Assembly: GCF_037975245.1 (NCBI RefSeq)
Contig: NC_092582.1
Location: forward strand, 20,608,577 to 20,672,576
DNA: 64,000 bases
Source: Apostichopus japonicus
Lineage: Eukaryota; Echinodermata; Holothuroidea; Aspidochirotida; Stichopodidae
Direction of reading: 5' to 3'
Shown: positions 30,285 to 42,809 of the stretch, piece after piece
Numbering within the stretch: position 1 is the first letter of the stretch
Layout: every line of letters starts with the position of its first letter
The notes under the pieces: generated by a model
The model's input: only the letters and a program-made list of their open reading frames with translations
Database searches by the model: none
What the model was told of the DNA's origin: nothing
Position numbers and translations under genes: made by a program

Positions 30285-32618
30285 CAATAACACATAATTT
30301 GACATACAAAGCATTTTTGAATACATTTTCCAGTAATGGACTGTAAAGTAATCACAGATTATTGAAATCACAAACCTGAAATCTTGTTTTGATATACAAG
30401 GCATTCCAAAGTTCTCATAGAAAATTGTAATCACACACCTGAAACCTAATTTGACATAAACAGCATTTTGAATACATTTAACAATAAAGTACTGCAATGT
30501 ATTTGGTCTTACATTGGTCATTTCAATGATTTCTTTAAACTTTAGATAAACCAACTTTGAATAAATTGATCTGAAAAGGCACTCAGAACAAAGGGAAATT
30601 TACTATCAATTTTTTTTTTAAAAAGACAAAATACCAAAAATATTTTAGAAAACATTTTCCAGTAATGGACTGTAACGTAATCACAGATTATTGAAATCAC
30701 AAACCTGAAATCTTGTTTTGATATACAAGGCATTCCAAAGTTCTCATAGAAAGTTGTAATCACACACCTGAAACCTAATTTGACATAAACAGCATTTTGA
30801 ATACATTTAACAATAAAGTACTGCAATGTATTTGGTCTTACATTGGTCATTTCAATGATTTCTTTAAACTTTAGATAAACCAACTTTGAATAAATTGATC
30901 TGAAAAGGCACTCAGAACAAAGGGAAATTTACTATCAATTTTTTTTTTAAAAAGACAAAATACCAAAAATATTTTAGAAAACATTTTCCAGTAATGGACT
31001 GTAACGTAATCACAGATTATTGAAATCACAAACCTGAAATCTTGTTTTGATATACAAGGCATTCCAAAGTTCTCATAGAAAGTTGTAATCACACACCTGA
31101 AACCTAATTTGACATAAACAGCATTTTGAATACATTTAACAATAAAGTACTGCAATGTATTTGGTCTTACATTGGTCATTTCAATGATTTCTTTAAACTT
31201 TAGATAAACCAACTTTGAATAAATTGATCTGAAAAGACACTCAGAACAAAGGGAAATTTACTATCAATTTTTTTTAAAAAAAGACAAAATACCAAAAATA
31301 TTTTAGAAAACATTTTCCAGTAATGGACTGTAAAGTAATCACAGATTATTGAAATCACAAACCTGAAATCTTGTTTTGATATACAAGGCATTCCAAAGTT
31401 CTCATAGAAAATTGTAATCACACACCTGAAACCTAATTTGACATAAACAGCATTTTGAATACATTTAACAATAAAGTACTGCAATGTATTTGGTCTTACA
31501 TTGGTCATTTCAATGATTTCTTTAAACTTTAGATAAACCAACTTTGAATAAATTGATCTGAAAAGACACTCGGAACAAAGGGAAATTTACTATCAATTTT
31601 TTTTTTAAAAAGACAAAATACCAAAAATATTTTAGAAAACATTTTCCAGTAATGGACTGTAACGTAATCACAGATTATTGAAATCACAAACCTGAAATCT
31701 TGTTTTGATATACAAGGCATTCCAAAGTTCTCATAGAAAGTTGTAATCACACACCTGAAACCTAATTTGACATAAACAGCATTTTGAATACATTTAACAA
31801 TAAAGTACTGCAATGTATTTGGTCTTACATTGGTCATTTCAATGATTTCTTTAAACTTTAGATAAACCAACTTTGAATAAATTGATCTGAAAAGACACTC
31901 AGAACAAAGGGAAATTTACTATCAATTTTTTTTAAAAAAAGACAAAATACCAAAAATATTTTAGAAAACATTTTCCAGTAATGGACTGTAAAGTAATCAC
32001 AGATTATTGAAATCACAAACCTGAAATCTTGTTTTGATATACAAGGCATTCCAAAGTTCTCATAGAAAATTGTAATCACACACCTGAAACCTAATTTGAC
32101 ATAAACAGCATTTTGAATACATTTAACAATAAAGTACTGCAATGTATTTGGTCTTACATTGGTCATTTCAATGATTTCTTTAAACTTTAGATAAACCAAC
32201 TTTGAATAAATTGATCTGAAAAGACACTCGGAACAAAGGGAAATTTACTATCAATTTTTTTTTTTACAAAAAGACAAAATACCAACAATATTTTTGAATA
32301 CATTTTCCAGTAATGGATTGTAAAGTAATCACAGATTATTGTAATCACAAACCTGAAATCTTGTTTTGATATACAAGGCATACCAAAGTTCTCATAGAAA
32401 ATTGTAATCACACACCTGAAACCTAATTTGACATAAACAGCATTTTGAATACATTTTACAATAAAGTACTGCAATATATTTGGTCTTACGTTGGTCACTT
32501 CAATGATTTCTTTAAACTTTAGATAAACCAACTTTGAATAAACTGATCTGAAAAGGCACTCAGAACAAAGGGAAATTTACTATCAATTTTTTTTACAAAA
32601 AGACAAAATACCAACAAC
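30285..32618. repeat. 329-bp satellite, seven units
   Basis: Seven tandem units with a 329-bp period (332 in the last). Inner units are nearly identical; the outer ones have diverged. Two variants can be told apart by linked sites: GTAAAGTAATC with AAAATTGTAATC, and GTAACGTAATC with AAAGTTGTAATC. Reading left to right they run A, B, B, A, B, A, A. Every unit carries an open minus-strand frame of about 113 codons that overlaps the start of the next by 13 nt. The unit also has an internal sub-repeat (AGGTTTCAGGTGTGTGATTA and a degenerate second copy). Confidence 0.95.
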
Positions 32619-33589
32619 AACAAGAACAAAGTCTTCACTACCAGTTCCAACCCCACCCCCATATGAAACTATGTAATTGTGCATACATTTACAGGAATAC
32701 ATCTGCTCATTCAATCAATTCACAGAGTACTATACTAAGTATGCATATATATCTCTATATAATATCTCTGAATACATCAAAGATTGCCATACTTTTTTTT
32801 AAAGCATCCTTCTCATTAATTGTATTACTTGAGAAACAAAACTATTGGAAAGCATTTCACAAACTATTACTTTGTATAATCAACATCTATGTTAGCTACC
32901 CAAATGAACTATTCCAGATTTAGGAATGATTGAGAAACTCTGATGACACCAAGTAGTAAGAGGGTGTGTTCTGTTAGAACAGAATACAGAGAAGCTAAAT
33001 AAATGATTACTCAACATTAATGAAACTGACAATTCACATGTCTTGTGATCTATGAACATCACAAACATCTAATACTTGGCTAAATTACCAACATCATTTA
33101 TAGAGTAAATATCATTTGGATTCATATTTACTTTTTTCTCTCTCTTTCCTTTTCACAACACCAGGAACATGACTTTGTCTTTCATTGAAGAAACACTACT
33201 ATACTAAAAAATTACATTCATGTTTGATTCATTGAGTAATTAACTTTTGTTTAAATGTCACAAAATGGTCCAATATCAATAACCTGTGTGAACAACATAA
33301 AATCTGGTAGAATGCAACATTTATTTTGTTTTGCCTCTGACCTTCAGCCAAAAATATACTTTATATAGACTATACATATACTTTCTCAAAGATATGAAAC
33401 TAATAGTGTAATATTAGTGTAAACCACAACCTGTGATCATGTACTTTACTAAGACTTGGTAAACATATTAGACTTAATGACCAATGATGAATTCTATTTT
33501 AAACACAAACTAATCAATCCTCAACTCTACAAATGTTTTTGGTACTATTAAGTAGTAGATAATCACACAATCATGACAATCTACTTTAT
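32619..33589. other. AT-rich spacer
   Basis: No gene, tandem array or TIR pair was recognised in this stretch between the satellite and the gypsy remnant. Confidence 0.5.
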
Positions 33590-34387
33590 CCAGTTGGGCC
33601 TATTCACAGAGATTGAGCAAATGAAAAAGTTGAAAAGCTAACAGGACTAATTCATGACAAGATCGTGTGCGGGGTCAGTGATGACCAGATCCGTTGACAT
33701 ATTCCCCGAGAAGAGGACCTGACATTAAAGAAAGCTGTTGACATGTCGTGTAAGTGAAGCTACAACGCACCAAATGAAGTCGTTCACAGCGATGAATTGA
33801 TGAATTTGTTATTGTAATGACAAAGAACGATTTCATCACATGCAAAGACAAATGGGAAGTGACACTCAAGCTTGAAGATAAGCCAGTGATATTCACAACT
33901 GACACTGGAGCGGAGTGCAATGTCATAAATTATGCCACATACCAACATGTCACAAAACAACCTCTGACTTAAAGCAGAACAAAACTTGTGGGCTATGGAG
34001 CTATTAACGTTCTTTGTGATTATAAGGACCGCTACCATGTGCTAAATATCCCAGAAGTAGATGGTTCACCACAATGTTTGTTAGGGCCACAAAGGAAGAA
34101 CAAAATAAGTTAAACATTCTAGATGAATACAAGGATGTTACAAGGATGCAGGATTAGACGAAATCACAGATGTGACGCATCATATAACAGTAGATCCTAA
34201 TGTTCCACCAGTCATCCACCCAACCCGAAATTGCCCGTAGCTCTCCGGGACAGAGTTCGAAAGGAACCTGAGAGAATGGAAAAGCTTAATGTAATTGAGC
34301 GAGTGCATGAGCCAACACAGTGGGTGAATAGTATGGTGACCGTTATAAAAACCAAACAAAACCCGCATTTGCATCGACCCCAAAGAC

Positions 34388-34816
34388 TTGAAGAAAGTGA
34401 TCAGCAGGGAACATTTCCCTATGTGCACTACTGAAGAGGTGGTATCTGGAATGTCAAAAGCGAAAGTATTTTCAGTTTTGGATGCAAGCTCAGGTTTCTG
34501 GCAGATCAAACTTGACAAAGAAAGTTCTAAGTTATGCACATTTAATACTCCATTTGGACGATTTAAATTTAATAGGCTGCCGTTTGGAATTTGTTCAGCT
34601 CCAGACGTTTTCCAAGATGTTATGAGCCAGGTGTATGAAAGTATTGAAGGAGTTGAAATCGTAGCAGACGACATTCTAATCTGGGGAGAGACGGTAGCAG
34701 AGCATGACCAGCGGTTACGTTATGTTTTGGACAGATGCAGACTTAGAAAAGTCAAACTGAAGAAAAGTCAATGTCAGATAAGAAAATCTGAAATTACCTA
34801 TCTAGGTCATGTGTAA
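34388..34816 (+). pseudogene. Gypsy reverse transcriptase fragment
   Basis: 142 codons with SVLDASSGFWQIKLD, FGRFKFNRLPFGI and the VADDILIWG catalytic motif, ending at a stop after ITYLGHV where functional copies continue. The upstream finger region is present in another frame from about 34231, separated by a frameshift. Confidence 0.88.
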
Positions 34817-34967
34817 AGTGAGAGTGGGCTCAAGGTTGACCCAGAGAAGGTCAGAGCTGTCACAGAAATGAAGTCCCCAGAAGATAAGAAAGGGTTACAA
34901 ATGTTTTATGATTTACCAAAATTTATCCCAAATGTGTCTACAGAGAGCGCACCCTTAAGGGCACTAC

Positions 34968-35339
34968 TTGAGAAAGGTGTACACTGGGAATGGGGAGATG
35001 CTCAACAAAAGAGTTTTCAAAGGCTTAAAGGAAAGATTACGCAGGCCCGTTCTAAAATTGTTTGATATCACCAAAGAAGTAACCTTATCTGTAGATTCCA
35101 GTAGCCTCGGTGTCGGAGCAGTTATTCTACAAGAAGGTTCCCCAGTAGCGTATGCTTCTAAATCATTGACTAAGAGTCAGCAAAATTACGCTCAAATCGA
35201 AAAAGAAATGCTGGCCATCGTATATGGTTCTGAGCGGTTCCATGAGTACCTGTATGGTCAGAAATCAATTCATGTTGAAAACGGATCAAAAACCATTAGA
35301 ACCAATTTTAAGAAACCCTTGTATCAAACTCCACATTGA
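34968..35339 (+). pseudogene. Gypsy RNase H fragment
   Basis: Contains LSVDSSSLGVGAVILQ and YAQIEKEMLAIVYG, the conserved RNase H core (catalytic Asp and Glu) of Ty3/gypsy elements. It is out of frame with the RT fragment and is truncated by a frameshift after FHEYLYGQ. Confidence 0.85.
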
Positions 35340-36533
35340 CTTCAGCAAATGTTAATGAAAGTACAGAAATACCCCCTGAGTGTACAATACCGACCAGGGG
35401 CAGAGTTATTTATTGCTGACACATTGTCTAGAGCAAGTTTAAATCAAGAAGCAGACAATTTAGGTGAATAGGAATTTGAGGTGGCTCGACTTGAAATGCT
35501 ACCAATTTCTAAAACCAAAATGAGTGAAATTTTGCATGCTACAAGTGGAAATGAAGCCTTGGGAGAGCTGACTGAGCTTACCAGACAAGGATGGCCTAGT
35601 TCAAGGACAGATGTCCCTATAGGTGCAAAGCCATACTGGAATTGTAAACATGAAATCACTGTAAGTGATGGTCTATTGTTTAGAGGGGACAAGTTAATTA
35701 TTCAGAATAAACTAAGATCCAGTATTTTAAGTCAAGTCCACAATGCTCACCTTGGTGTTGAAAAAATGTAAACGAAGAGCAAGGGACATAATGTTTTGGC
35801 CTAAAATGAGTGCTGAAATTGAAGATTTAATTTCAAAGTGTTCCGTCTGTAACACCGTTTGAACCTCTACAATCTGATGAGATTCCTCAAAGACCTTGGC
35901 AGAAACTGGGTGCTGATATCTTTGAGTGGAATAGAAATAACTATTTGATTTTAAATTAATTGATTATTCTCTGGTTACTTTGAAATTTCACATTTACTTA
36001 ATACTGAGAGTGAAACTGTTATAGTACATTGTAAATCACAATTTGCACGCCATGGTATTCCAGATATCCTTATCAAAGATAATGGACCCCATTTCAAAAA
36101 GTTGGCAATTTGACAGTTTTTCGAAACTTTATCAATTTCATCATAATATGTCTAGTCCATACCATCCTCAGTCTAATGGCATGGCAGCAAAAGGGGTAAA
36201 GATTGCAAAAGCTTTGCTAATGAAGGCAAAGTGTTGGTTTAATGTTTTAGTACAGTAACAGGGATGTTTTTTTTTTCATTTTTCATTGGCTCGATCTTCA
36301 AGAGTAGGCTAAACATTTTTTTGCAGGAAAGAACCTCGTTTTGATTGTATGATTAGTTACTACAGAATAGTACCAAAAAAAAAAAAAGATTCGTAAGACC
36401 ATCATGATTGATTGCATAATGAGGCTTTAAGTCAATGAGCTTTCCAAAATAGGTGCCTTAAATCAAAATTTAAGTCAGTGCTTTAAATCAATCATCTTAG
36501 GTTACAGACATGACCAGAATGCTGTACATTTTT

Positions 36534-37045
36534 TCAGAAGGACACGTTCTTCCATGACCTGGCATCAATATTTAGACTGGGGGATCCAGTCGCACTGTGA
36601 GCATACTGACTCTGATTATACTGGTACCTATCAACTGTATCACTCCTCATTGGACTTGGGTCCCTAAACCTCATTGGACTTGGGTCCCTAAACCTCGTTG
36701 GACTTGGGTCCCTTACCCTCATTGGACTTGGGTCCCTAGCCCTCATTGGACTGGGATCCCTGAGTCTCCTTGGACTGTGGTCTCTTACCCTCAATGGTTT
36801 ATCACTTCTTACTGAGCCTACCATGCCTTGTTGATGCTGTTGTAGCATCCTGATTCTATCAGCGTGGGCCAGTGTAGCTCTCCGTTGCAACCTTCCTTTC
36901 ATGGAAACGATGTTATCTTGGCTCGCAGATCGAATAATTGGCTCTTTACTGCTACAGACCGAGTCCTGGTCAAGAGAAGCACAGCATGACCAATGCCATG
37001 ATCCAGGATGACCGATATGATTGTGTCCGCAACCTCTGAATCCAC
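36534..37045 (-). CDS. TRIM45: TRIM45 exon 5: terminal His/Cys motif and octapeptide tail
   Basis: 512 nt, acceptor GATTGCTAG, phase 1 to the stop at 36534-36536. It starts with GFRGCGHNHIGHPGSWHWSC (C), where human TRIM45 is nearly finished, then adds a basic, Ser-rich tail. Six RDPSPMRx-like octapeptides lie about two thirds of the way along. The final residues (ARSWKNVSF) are not repeated. Confidence 0.9.
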
Positions 37046-40000
37046 CTAGCAATCAGAACAATGCAAAACAGTTCTCTGTGGCTATAAGCCATTTTTCTAT
37101 GGTTGTTTTAGAACAGTTGAACATGATTCTTAGCCAGATGTCTCTGGTTATTAGCCATTGCTTGGGGGTCTTAAATCAGCCCTATATATATATGATTATT
37201 AATCAGTTCTCTTTGGCTATCAGTCAGTTCTCTATTGTTATCTATGGCTGTTATCTACTTCTCTATGGCTATAAATCATTTTATATTATTGTTATTAGCC
37301 ACTTTTCCATGGTTATTAATAAGTTCCCTTTGATGATCTATCGGTTCTCTTTGGTTATTATTAGCTAGTTCACTACATTTATTAGCCAGCTATTCATGGT
37401 TGTTTACTTGTTTAGTCAATTCTCTAGTACAAATACTACTACAAGTACAAAGACTAAAAAAATCATTGTTTTTGGGGAGTGAATCTCACTTTTTGGAAAG
37501 TAAAACTTAAGGTCATGTTCCCAAATGGCAAGTAGTTTCATATTTTTTGTGAAGGCCCATTTATAAGCTATGTGGCACCTTAGGTATGTAAAATTTGCCA
37601 CATCCTACTGGATCATTCAACTTGTTTCATCAAGTGATGAAGTTCACATACCTGGCATTGTGCCTCCACATGCACAGGTTACGTCTTTATTCCCTTCACT
37701 GGAGCAGAATGTGCAGCAATGCCACATTCCTGTGTGGCTTTTCCAAGGAGTTCGAACACTGAGACTAAATGGACTGTCCTGTCAAACGAGCACATAATAA
37801 TCAATGAGAATATATCAAAGGAAACCCATCCTGAATTGTAGTATTTAACAGTGTCAAGCAAGTGGTGTGTGCTTTTCACTTATACTTCACTCATAAAAAG
37901 TTTCCAAATATCTGGAAACAGCTTTGTATATGATCATACCATCAAGTTCTTTGACATCTTACTGAATGTTCAAATGTTACAATACCAAAAGAACAGTTTT
38001 GAATATAAACCAAACTGTATGTATAAAGAAAGTCCAGGTGAAAATTCTGAAAAATATTGTAAGCATCCTGCTGAAATTTGCATTTAATTCCAATATACTG
38101 TTTTCAACACAACAACATTTGAAGTTGACACATTTTGCATGCAATTCCTACATAGTACTTTTGATATGATAAACAAAACTGAGACATTTGTAGTGTTACA
38201 AGTGAACATGAGGAAAACATGTGTGGCATCATATAACACACTGTCGGTTTTGTTGTCTCCTTCTTCAAAATTAACACACTACAGCCATTGATATATTGTA
38301 AACTCCACATTCCCTAAGGTTTATTTGGACCTCTATCCAATCCATGGCCAAATCAGTCAAGTGAAAAATGATAAGACACATATTTCCTTTCAGTCCACTT
38401 ATGGTACATTGTAACAAGTTTTCTTATCAATATCTCAAATGCTTTGCAGGAATTACATTTTCACCAAGATACGTGGAATATGTTCCTCTTTTATCCGTCG
38501 AAAGTAAAAGTTTCCCCTGGACCATCCTTTTACAACTAGGCAAACTTACAATTTTATTTTGAAAGAGATCATTACACAACAAATTGAAGAGGGCAAAGTG
38601 ATGAAATTCCCTTACAATCAAAAGCTAGTCTATAAAATAAGCTAGGAAAAAAGGAGGGGGTGTAAGTTCAGTACACTGCATCATACTGTACACTGCTAGT
38701 GAAATTTAAACAAAAATGGAGGGGGAGGGGTGTCAGTTCAATACACTGCATCATACTGTACACTGCTAGTGAAATTAAAACAAAAATGGAGGGGGAGGGG
38801 TGTCAGTTCAATACACTGCATCATACTGTACACTGCTAGTGAAATTTAAACAAAAATGGAGGGGGAGGGGTGTCAGTTCAATACACTGCATCATACTGTA
38901 CACTGCTAGTGAAATTTAAACAAAAATGGAGGGGGAGGGGTGTCAGTTCAATACACTGCATCATACTGTACACTGCTAGTGAAATTTAAACATGCTGTCA
39001 TCTTATGTTAATTACTGTACCTTGATGTGGTGCCCTGATACTCTGACATTCAAGATGTAAGACCCAAGTTCTTTCAGACAGTAAGAAAGTTTGTATGTGC
39101 CATCACCACGATCTTGTACATAGCACTGGAACTTTCTGTAGAATAGATAATATGCAAGGATGATTTTGAACATACAGTACACTTACATACCAAGTTAAGT
39201 GTACTCAAAAATGCAATATATATCCCACTACGAGATTTATGTGGTTACAGTATAAATACCGTATATGAATACTCCTCCTAAATAAAATTTAACCAATTCA
39301 GAAATTATTGTGAACCTTTTTGGACTAAAGTAACAGCAGATCTATGTTTCAAGTATCCAACCTTTCCTCTAACTAGTTGGTGCCATTCACAATGCAGCTT
39401 GAATACTTCACGGTTCAACTTCACAGTTCCAACACTATGCTGAAAATAACATTTCAAGGCTTTCCATGACAAATTTGAAATTTATGCAAAAGATGAAATT
39501 TCATGACTATCCTCATAGACCATTTACTGTACCTTTGTCTTAGGAAAATTATCAGAAATTATTGAAAAATTCTGTTCCATTATCAATTACTTTTGATGTG
39601 TTAATGCATTTCCATGATTTTTCCAGGCCTGAAAAGTAATTTTCATTTATTTTTCATTTATGACTCTTGCCAGGTTTCCCATGACTGTGGAAACGCTATG
39701 TGAGTTCTTTACTTACTTCTTTATGTCATCCACAGAGTAAATATCGGCCTGGATGTCATCTCCTCCATCGCCAAGCAGATGTCCAGCATCATCCAACACA
39801 GTCACAGAAACAATGGTTTCCTCTCCCACTCTTGCTCGTCGAAGCCCTATCCAACAGAAACAAGCATGTTCATATTTGACATGAGACACATGAGACTTTT
39901 GCACACAAAATAAGATATTTAAGTAAGACAAAAATGTTGTAACAAAAAGGGACATACAATTATCTTTTGCAATTTTCACTTACAAGTGTAAATACATCAG

Positions 40001-41440
40001 TTAAAATAAAAAATAATGGCCATCTAAGATACTGCAGTGCTGCTTCCTCACATCAGCAAGGTTCAATACTTTGACAAACAAGTATTCTTAAGTAGGTAAA
40101 GATTCAATAAACAGCACATTTGAATTATTATACCTACATCAAGTGCAGATAGACACGAGATGCGATACAGAGTTACAGACTATGTAATTTTAAACAGATT
40201 GAAATATATTCTTGCAGAATTACTTTACAACAATCGATCTTATCCTACCTTCTCCATCTGCATAACTTTTGCCTGCATCTGCCATGCAGGTACTAATGAC
40301 TCCTCTGATGTGAAAAGGATTATTACTTTCAGATAGAGACTTTGCCTTGAACTGGATCGATGCCTGCTGTAGAAATGGGGGACTTTGATACGAGATTCTG
40401 AGTAAGTCACAAAGGCGTTGAGACAGGGTTGGTTTGATTGATAGTATTTCAGTATTGTTGCCATCTTGTAGGGCGGTTGAAGTGATCTCATAAGTATGCT
40501 GTAGATCTCCAAGAATCTGTTGAAATTGTAATTTTTGAGACTGGACAGCTTTGGTTCTTGAGGCACTAATCTGAGTAACATTCTGAAGTAAGGTGCGTTT
40601 ATGCTTATGAAGCGCCTTGATGTAATCCTCGAAGTATTGATGGATGTCAACTTCGATGGAAGTCGCTCTTTCTGCTATTGATACCTCTAATTTATCAGAA
40701 GCATCAATACCTTCCTTCACAGTGGCAATATGAGGTTCCAACCGTGACAGGAGACTGTTCAAAACCTTTTTATGATGTGCACCAACATCATCAACATACT
40801 CAACCAAATGCTCCCTGTGTTCTACAAGACAGCAATCCCTGCAAACAGAGTAATCGCAAGTTTCACAATAAAACTTCAACTCTTCTTGCTGATGTTTAGG
40901 GCAGTGAACAGGACACTGCAGTTGCTGGTAACTACGTCTGCGGGCCTCTAAGAAGCTCACAACATTGTGGTTTGCAGTCTTCTTTTGGCGTTTGTGAGCT
41001 TGACAACAAAAGCCACAAATATTTACCATGCACTCGATACACCTTGACACAGCCTTGGCATCATCAGTACAAAGTTCACAAGTCAAGTTATCATTGTGAG
41101 AGTCAAAAGAATCATACAACAGAGCCTTCTGAAGCAAAAAATCAACAGGGAACTCCCCATTGGCAGATGATGGTTGTGCACTTTCTGTATTACAGGTTGG
41201 GCAGAGAATGATAGCATTCCTATTGCTTTCTCTTGCAGTACTTCCTTGCAGGATAAAAGAGTCCAAAGTCTTGATGCAGAGATTACAGAATGAGTGAAGA
41301 CAGGGGAGAAGACGAGGGTCTGTGTAGCGACTCTTACAGATACCGCAAGTCAGCTGTAGGAGAGGATGTTCAGACATACCAGACTCTATGGAAGCAGACC
41401 CTTTTGCACCACCAGAATTGGGTTGTAAAAGATCAGACAT
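36534..41440 (-). CDS. TRIM45: TRIM45, tripartite-motif E3 ubiquitin ligase (whole gene)
   Basis: Five coding exons join in phase to 691 residues; human TRIM45 has 580. Order: RING with C3HC4 ligands (Cys32, Cys35, Cys47, His49, Cys52, Cys55, Cys80, Cys83), B-box 1 (about 121-158), B-box 2 (about 176-211), coiled coil (about 215-340), filamin/ABP280 repeat (about 395-495), then the TRIM45-specific Cys/His-rich end (WHCCTFCSSEGNK, CACGGTMPGGFRGCGHNH, HWSCC). The last segment identifies TRIM45 rather than TRIM2/3/71, which carry NHL repeats. Known role of the human protein: ubiquitin ligase that restrains MAPK and NF-kB signalling. Unlike human TRIM45, about 140 residues follow the HWSCC motif, with a run of RDPSPMR-type octapeptides. 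An acceptor (TTCTTCACAG) 25 bp upstream of the start codon implies a 5'-UTR intron. Confidence 0.93.
36644..36795. repeat. 24-bp coding minisatellite in the TRIM45 tail
   Basis: Six copies of a 24-bp unit (plus strand CTCATTGGACTTGGGTCCCT followed by four variable bases) encode the octapeptides on the minus strand. The period is a multiple of three, so copy-number change keeps the frame. Confidence 0.92.
37065..37400. repeat. Degenerate short tandem repeat in TRIM45 intron 4
   Basis: Many degenerate copies of a roughly 22-24 bp word of the type CAGTTCTCTATGGTTATTAG (CCA) fill most of the intron. Copies are too diverged to count reliably. Confidence 0.65.
37652..37778 (-). CDS. TRIM45: TRIM45 exon 4: Cys-rich segment
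   Basis: 127 nt, acceptor GTTTGACAG, donor GTATGT, phase 0 to 1. It ends the filamin repeat (DSPFSLSV) and enters WHCCTFCSSEGNKDVTCACG, strongly conserved with the human TRIM45 C-terminal region. Confidence 0.93.
38643..38993. repeat. 70-bp tandem repeat in TRIM45 intron 3
   Basis: Five copies with a 70-bp period of a unit containing GGAGGGGGAGGGGTGTCAGT and ACTGCATCATACTGTACACT. Inner copies are almost identical. The G-rich part has several G runs on the plus strand and could form a G-quadruplex. Confidence 0.9.
39021..39135 (-). CDS. TRIM45: TRIM45 exon 3: filamin repeat, second half
   Basis: 115 nt, acceptor ATTCTACAG, donor GTACAG, phase 2 to 0. VQDRGDGTYKLSYCLKELGS then YILNVRVSGHHIK is the signature end of a filamin repeat. 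Confidence 0.92.
39717..39846 (-). CDS. TRIM45: TRIM45 exon 2: filamin repeat, first half
   Basis: 130 nt, acceptor TTGGATAG, donor GTAAGT, phase 1 to 2. GLRRARVGEETIVSVTVLDD then GDDIQADIYS are the early beta strands of a filamin/ABP280 repeat. Confidence 0.9.
40249..41440 (-). CDS. TRIM45: TRIM45 exon 1: RING, B-boxes, coiled coil
   Basis: 1192 nt from the ATG at 41440-41438 to a GTAGGA donor, phase 1. It encodes residues 1-397: RING, both B-boxes and coiled coil. Start choice: first Met of the long frame, 25 bp after an acceptor, just ahead of the RING. Confidence 0.93.
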
Positions 41441-42809
41441 GCTTTATATGGAGTAGGAAATACACCTGTGAAGAAATTAAGTCTTCAAAGAGTTAAAACA
41501 TAAGAGAGGAAACAACTGTTATCAAACTGCTATATTATCTAAGTCTATGTAGGTAAACAGGGAATTAATTCATCCAGTATTGCACTGCAAAATGCTATGC
41601 AAACTGGTCAAGTTTGTATCCAAGTGTAACGATGTGTATAGCAGTTTTCTACACAGAAAAGAAAAATATTCAATGACAGAAAAAAGAAGAAACCCTAAAC
41701 TTTTTCCTTATAAACATATATGTTTAAATAAATGTTAAATTGTTCACTTCATTCCAACTGAGCAAGTGAACAATTTTCTGCAAAATGTTTAATTGACAAC
41801 TTACTGTATCATATCTCGTCAAATTGTCATTTTTCTGAAAAATGTTAAATTGTTCTCTTCATTCCATCAGAGCAATTGGACAATATTCTGAAATATGATA
41901 ACTTATTCATTTCTTCCGATGAATGTGAGCAAATAAAAAATTTCTGCTAAATGTTGACATGACAACTTATCATATCTTGTCATTTCGTCATTTTTCTGCA
42001 TAATGTTAACTCGTTCTCTTCTCCCCAAGTGAGCCATAGAACAATTTTCTGGAAACTATCCTTTAACGATCCAGGTACGACAACCAACTTAGTGTCTTAA
42101 AGTACCTTTGGTTTAGCATACAGCCCAATAACTCATTTCCTCACAAAAATCATTAACTTCCATAGGGTATTTCACACTAATGTGGTTTTAACTATTCTTA
42201 TAGTTCACATACATTACAATATTGTTCACTATTTTGTGTTAGAATTAATACTTGTTGCCTAGATTGTAAAGCCAAAAGAATGTATTTTTGAAGCAACTAT
42301 TCAAATGTTTAGGCCTATACTATCTCTGGACTGGCTTGAGAGTTAGTGTCGTCATCCTATCTGAGTTCAAGGAGCATCCCTACCTTTAAAATACATTTAG
42401 TACCAGATGTCGTGGTACCATCATTTAGCCAGTTATCAAGTGAATAGCCAAAGCATGGGAAGCTGAGTACTATGCAAACATTAAAATCATGCTGCTTCTG
42501 TGTTTCATGTTTAACCATCAAGAGTAAAAATTGTTTGGACTTTCTTTTTACTCTGATTGGCCAGACGACACTCAGGCAGGTAGTGATGAGTACATGGCTA
42601 TTAATCCAGAAGGCCCAGATGTAACTGTAGGTGTTTGACCACCCACTCTGGTCCAGTTCAAGCATTAGTACTGTAATTTAGTGAAAGTAAATTTCAAAAA
42701 TCCTTATCAATAAGCTTAACAATCAATCACAAATTAATTTAAAAGCCTAAAAGTGCATTGCTTGTACGTATGATCTTGTTAACAAGGCCTCCGTTCCTAC
42801 TGACACACA
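41441..42809. other. Upstream of TRIM45: degenerate repeats
   Basis: Divergent intergenic DNA. From about 41690 to 42060 a unit of roughly 120-130 bp recurs about three times in degenerate form, with the words AATGTTAAATTGTTC, ACAATTTTCTG and TGACAACTTA. No exon or clear core promoter element was recognised. Confidence 0.45.

Larger units (their letters stand above)
33590..36260 (+). mobile_element. Degraded Ty3/gypsy retrotransposon pol region
   Basis: Domains follow the gypsy order: protease (DTGAEC at about 33900), reverse transcriptase with the active-site region VADDILIWG (about 34660), RNase H (about 35070-35290), integrase zinc-binding region (H-H-C-C pieces about 35740-35860), then the integrase core (KDNGPHF and YHPQSNG, about 36078-36180). 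Stops and frame changes occur throughout. No flanking LTRs were recognised. It lies between the NCF2-like gene and the 3' end of TRIM45. Confidence 0.88.

Noticed and set aside
30243-32531. Seven 113-codon minus-strand frames as a tandem gene family
   Set aside because: They are the units of a 329-bp satellite. The frames overlap each other, show no known domain, no separate promoters and no codon-level constraint that I can see.
40678-41496. Several plus-strand frames opposite TRIM45 exon 1
   Set aside because: They are shadows of the RING/B-box/coiled-coil coding exon and have no domain similarity.
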